DNA of 64,000 bases from Punica granatum (lineage: Eukaryota; Streptophyta; Magnoliopsida; Myrtales; Lythraceae). This document shows positions 60,101-64,000 of this stretch, one piece after another (position 1 is the stretch's first letter; the number at the start of each line of letters is the position of its first letter). The stretch covers positions 24,619,363-24,683,362 of the forward strand of contig NC_045130.1 of NCBI RefSeq assembly GCF_007655135.1. The letters run 5' to 3'. A program made the translations under genes and the position numbers. The notes under the pieces were generated by a model, which was not told the DNA's origin, did not search any database, and saw nothing but the letters and a program-made list of their open reading frames with translations.

Positions 60101-62330
60101 AAGGGACCTTCCTAGGTGGCGGTGGCGGTCGTTTGGTTCCAGACCTGTCGGGTTGACCCGTATAGCCCAGCAAAAATCACGTAAAATAGAGTATGTCTGG
60201 GAAATAGACTCGACGGGGCGGTTTTCAGGTCGGATGTCACTACGATGTCTCCATATGAAATTTTGAGGCAAGGCCAGTGGCTACTGACTCGTAACTAACC
60301 CCTGGAGGTGACAGTGGTGGTCGTTTGTCGAAAAGGGTCTCGGATCGCCCCGATCTGCAAGAAAAACCGCAAGTCAATCATAAAATTTGACCCGACTAGG
60401 CAATCGAGTTGTTTCTTCTTGTTGGGTTAAAACCAACGGGTTTTTGTTGGATTTCTTGACTCCTTGACACCCTAGGGTTGTGTGGGGAGGTGTTTGATGC
60501 GTTTTGGCAGCTCAAATCGGTTTAGAAAGGCTTGAAACCCGGGTTGCCATTTTTGACCTGAGAAGAGCTTTTCTGAGTTCGGTTCTGTGGTGGGCTATTC
60601 CGATGGGTTGGAAGCTTCAAATTTAAAATTTAAGCTCGGAAATTGATAGAGAGGATTGAAAACATGTGGGATATGAAGTTTGGTGAAGTTTGGATTTAAG
60701 CCGGGATGGTAAATACCATGATTATGACTTAAGTCTTTGGTGTTTTTGCTTAGTTCTTGCTTGCTGCGATTTTGCTGGAGCTAAGGGAGAGTTGAGTGCT
60801 TTTCAAGAGTGAGAAAAGCTAGAGAGATGGTGTGTGGTGAGTTGTGATTAAGTTAATGACAATAATGCAATATATAGGCAAGCTTAATGACAAGATTAAT
60901 GAAATAAAGTGCAATTAGGGCAAGGTTAAGAAAATTCGATGGTCTTAATGAAGATGAGGATGAATTTGAACCAAGTATCTTCATGAAGAAGAGTTAAAAT
61001 GCATTAATGAGATGGATGGGAAGTTGGAGTGTTGAAGAAAAACACTTAGAATATTTTTAAGGCAAGAGTGAGCAAGAGTGCAAGAAGGGGACGGCAATGG
61101 GAATTACGGCTGCCCTAGGGCATTTCGTGGGTCCCATGAGCTTTGAGGGAAGTTCAGGACGAAGTTTGGGTTTCGATTGTCAATGTGCGCGCGAAAACGG
61201 TTCAAAATGAGCCTAAAATCATCTATTTTGCCCAAAGGAATGCTAGTGTGATTTTTTGGCTCGGAATCCGATTTTGCTCGTTTCAAGTAATCAGAGTAAA
61301 GTTAGCCGTTTCTGAATGCGTATCTTGTATCTACGTTCCGCATTGGTCATTTTGATGTGCATTGTCAATCAGACTGCAAATTTGACCAATAAGCCGGTAT
61401 TACAAATGTGAAGCTGGATACGTCCTAGGAGTCCGAGTCCGAATTTCTCATAATGCTTTTTGAGTTGCTTGGATGATCCGGAGATCGCTGCGATCTCTGT
61501 TTGTTAAGAATGGACTCTGAAGGATTGAAAAAGTACATCTAAGACCCTAAAAACACTGTTTTGAGGGCCTAGATGGATTGTGCAATTTCGTCTGAGGATT
61601 TCACATTGAGCCTTGGGATGAGTAGCACTATGTTGGCCAACCATCTGATGTCAAGTTTCCGCCAAAAGGACCTCCGGTTATGAATTTTCGTTAAAACTGA
61701 TCTTTCTTGCCATTCGGAGGTCATTCGTGAAACTGAAAGGTATATTGAAGTATGATTTGCCCAATTGCGTCTGTCCGTTGTAGTTTTTGGTGCAATGCAT
61801 GGCTAACTTCGTTTGCCGATGTTTTGTCAGACCAGTCTTCGCATATAATTTTCCGTTGAAAGGTATGCTTGTTCTGCCGCTCGAGATTCATTAGAGGAGT
61901 CTATGTGACTTCCGAGAGACAATCTGAAGCAACGATCATGCCCTGTATAATTGTTGGATGTGACTGCATCTGACATCGGGTGTTCACTTTTCTATGATGA
62001 ACCGACATTTTTGGACTTCCACTCAAAAGTTGTTTGTATTCAGAAAATTGCTCTGTATAGAGCAGATGATCTGCGAAATGTGTTTGAAAACATTTTTAAT
62101 CTGTTTGGCACCGTTAAGAATTTTTGGAGTCCAATATTGACTATCTTTCTGATGGTCGAGCGAACCATCAGAAAATAGCACTGTAGGCGATATATTTTGA
62201 AAACACCGGTTTGGATGCCGTTTGGGCTCTCTGTTTGCTCTGTATGTTGCTGGATGAGTCTGTATGTTCTTTTGTCATGTGCTTGAATCATCTAGCTATC
62301 TCTATTGACTTGAGTATGAATAACAATTTG
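57187..62330 (-). repeat. Tat LTR, about 5.1 kb, lacking its last U3 bases
   Basis: It starts TGTACGGACCCG and shows all LTR blocks: U5, the long middle, a TATA box (minus strand TATATATT, 60869-60877) and the perfect palindrome AGATCGCTGCGATCT at 61482-61496. It breaks off at 'gtatgaataacaattt' about 150 bp before the expected TGCTGACA end. No primer site lies beside it. Confidence 0.87.
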
Positions 62331-62334
62331 GAGC

Positions 62335-62436
62335 AACGAGCGGACGTAGACTGTCGCGCGCGAGCGTCTGGAGCAGCGGACGTACACGGGCATGCGCAGC
62401 TGACGCCTGGGCGTACGGACGGATGTCACTGTTCAC
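62335..62436 (-). repeat. CG-rich Tat LTR scrap
   Basis: This is CG-rich sequence ending 'gatgtcactgttcaccc', similar to 'gactgtcactattcacccgg' at 14483-14505 in the solo LTR. It separates the LTR above from a chromovirus fragment. Confidence 0.45.
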
Positions 62437-62640
62437 CCAAGAGCAAGCTCTCCATAGCTTGTTGGATTTGTCTGGTCTTCGCCCGTGTGATTGGCCCACT
62501 TGGAACATGCAAGCCTCCAAGATCTTGTGCATCAGCTCCCTCTTCACGAGTCCGACTTCCAAGCTCGTGTGCATTAGCCTCATTGTCATGCCCACGATCC
62601 TCATCACCATTGAGGGTCTCCTCTTCCTGATCCAAGACAT
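62437..62640 (-). pseudogene. Chromovirus pol C-terminal fragment
   Basis: The minus strand encodes EDRGHDNEANAHELGSRTRE, then GPITRAKTRQIQQAMESLL, the same end of integrase as at 32470-32640 with a few changes. Homology stops exactly where the 3' LTR would begin. It is a 68-codon scrap with Tat LTR sequence on both sides. Confidence 0.85.
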
Positions 62641-62649
62641 TTTCCTAAT

Positions 62650-64000
62650 CCTTACATTTTTATTTTCGTATGAGCCGATGTCGCTTTATCGATTCCTTTA
62701 AATATCGTGTTTGTGCTTGTTTACGTGCTTGTTTTTGTTCCCGAGATTATGGCGACATTGGCATTGTAAAAAAAATATTATCATCATGCTTGATGTCTTA
62801 TGCATGTAAGAAACGATTAAAATCGATATAGGAGACCCTCCATGACCCAAGCCGGGTTAAGGAGACTCTCGGCCCTCCTCCTTTGAGGGTAGCCGAAGGT
62901 CCCTTGACCTCCCTTGGGTCGAGGACGGTTTCCTGTATCGCTTTGAAACCGGTTCTTGGAATTGATTGCAATCACGCTTTTCGTTTAGTCATTAGTTTCG
63001 CGTTAGTTCGTATGTTAGGCGCGTTAGTTTTGAATAATCGTTCCATCAATCCATAACATTTGAAGTTCAAGGCCCCAACCATCGAATAATTTCACAAATG
63101 GAAAAATAAGAATGTGCCATTCGATTAATTAAATTATTCGGCCTAAATAATGGGACAAATCGATTATCAATTTGTAATCATGTAGATGAATCATGGAATG
63201 TCGGAGATGCCCTTTTAAAATCCACAATTTTAAAGCACCGAGATGCGTAACACAAATAAAATTGGCGTCTAGGGTGGAGTTGCATGCCTTGACTCAAGTC
63301 CGAACCCGATTTAAGGCGGCTCAAGTCAAAACACGCAAATCTCCTTTAGACCTCTTCGAGTCAAGCGATCTCGATTCATACGAGCACCTATACATTTCGC
63401 AAATCAAGGGCGTAACCGTTATTCCATGATTCACCGACAGTCTAGGCGTTAAGGAGATCAAAACACCTTGATCTATGGATAGGAAAGGGCAACTCGTTCG
63501 GGTGCGAGTCTCATTCGTATAGCCCGTTTCATTCATTTTCGTTGTTTCTGTCATCTTACCATAAATCCGGTAATTAGCATTGTTATCTCTGTCTCAAAAC
63601 ATAAAATCGGATTAACCATTCATTCGGCTAAATCAAACATTAGATAATTGCTAGGTGGAACTTTAGGTTCCAAATCTAGAGTCAAAACACGAGTTTGGCA
63701 TATTTAGTGAAACCGCAGTGTCATTTACAGAATAAAGTCTTAAAATCAACTCACACATGCATAATCGGCCTAGCACTGTATCTTAGCATGTTCTCCTACT
63801 TGCATATGTTAGATAAATTGTTTTCTAATTAACATCGATTAATAACTGATTAAATCACGTAAATTCGATTTAATACACAACTTGTCTGTATTTGTCTGTT
63901 TTCATCTGTATCTATTAGTTTTTCTTTGTTTTATGCTATTACTTGCTAATTTATTACGGTTCGAACCTAAACCCATAGGTCACACTTATCACGGGGTCTA
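62650..64000 (+). repeat. Tat LTR of element C type, runs off the window
   Basis: It is collinear with the reverse complement of 28340-27140 of the element C 5' LTR, for example 'atcgattcctttaaatatcgtgtttgt' and 'ggttccaaatctagagtcaaaacac'. The downstream end lies outside the window. Confidence 0.85.

Overview
This is nuclear plant DNA and almost all of it is retrotransposon. The evidence is TG...CA long terminal repeats (LTRs) with TATA boxes, a primer-binding site matching plant tRNA-Arg in three places and one matching tRNA-iMet, Ty3/gypsy gag, protease, RT and integrase relics with plant Tat-lineage and chromovirus motifs, and a plant-type zf-RVT relic. I see no host gene, rRNA, tRNA or CRISPR array. 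Every recognisable reading frame is broken. The host is a flowering plant, probably a dicot; the sequence does not let me name the species.

Layout. 1-462 is the end of a minus-strand Tat LTR that cuts into the integrase of a plus-strand Tat element (463-5521: integrase relic, 3' UTR, minisatellite, polypurine tract, truncated 3' LTR). A chromovirus is inserted in that 3' LTR: its 5' LTR starts at 5522 and ends at 17970, its tRNA-iMet primer site follows, its pol relic is at 31130-32734, and its 3' LTR starts at 32640. Two large minus-strand Tat-type elements with no intact coding sequence sit inside the chromovirus. Element A (5559-17485) splits the chromovirus 5' LTR. Element C (18605-31129) sits in its internal region. 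A 4.5 kb solo LTR (11931-16426) with a 5 bp target duplication lies inside element A's own LTR. This gives four nested layers.

From 32802 to 35360 there is a second decayed Tat gag-pol. From 35361 to about 44690 the DNA is AT-rich, with a MITE-like element, a possible old Tat LTR, a 27-base C run and a minus-strand zf-RVT relic of a LINE. From 44690 to 64000 there is a mosaic of Tat LTR pieces in both orientations, including a third non-autonomous element (D, primer site at 49803), a 1.9 kb repeat present twice in direct orientation, two inverted LTR pairs, and a small chromovirus pol fragment.

How the parts relate. The plus-strand Tat relic at 463-5521 shares LTR, polypurine tract and 3' UTR motifs with the non-coding elements A, C and D. 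The simplest reading is that relatives of the first supplied proteins for the others. The non-coding elements differ from one another mainly in unrelated minisatellites and in a gag-like relic found only in C. LTR boundaries marked by a visible TG/CA and an adjacent primer site or polypurine tract are accurate to a few bases; other boundaries are good to roughly 10-50 bases.
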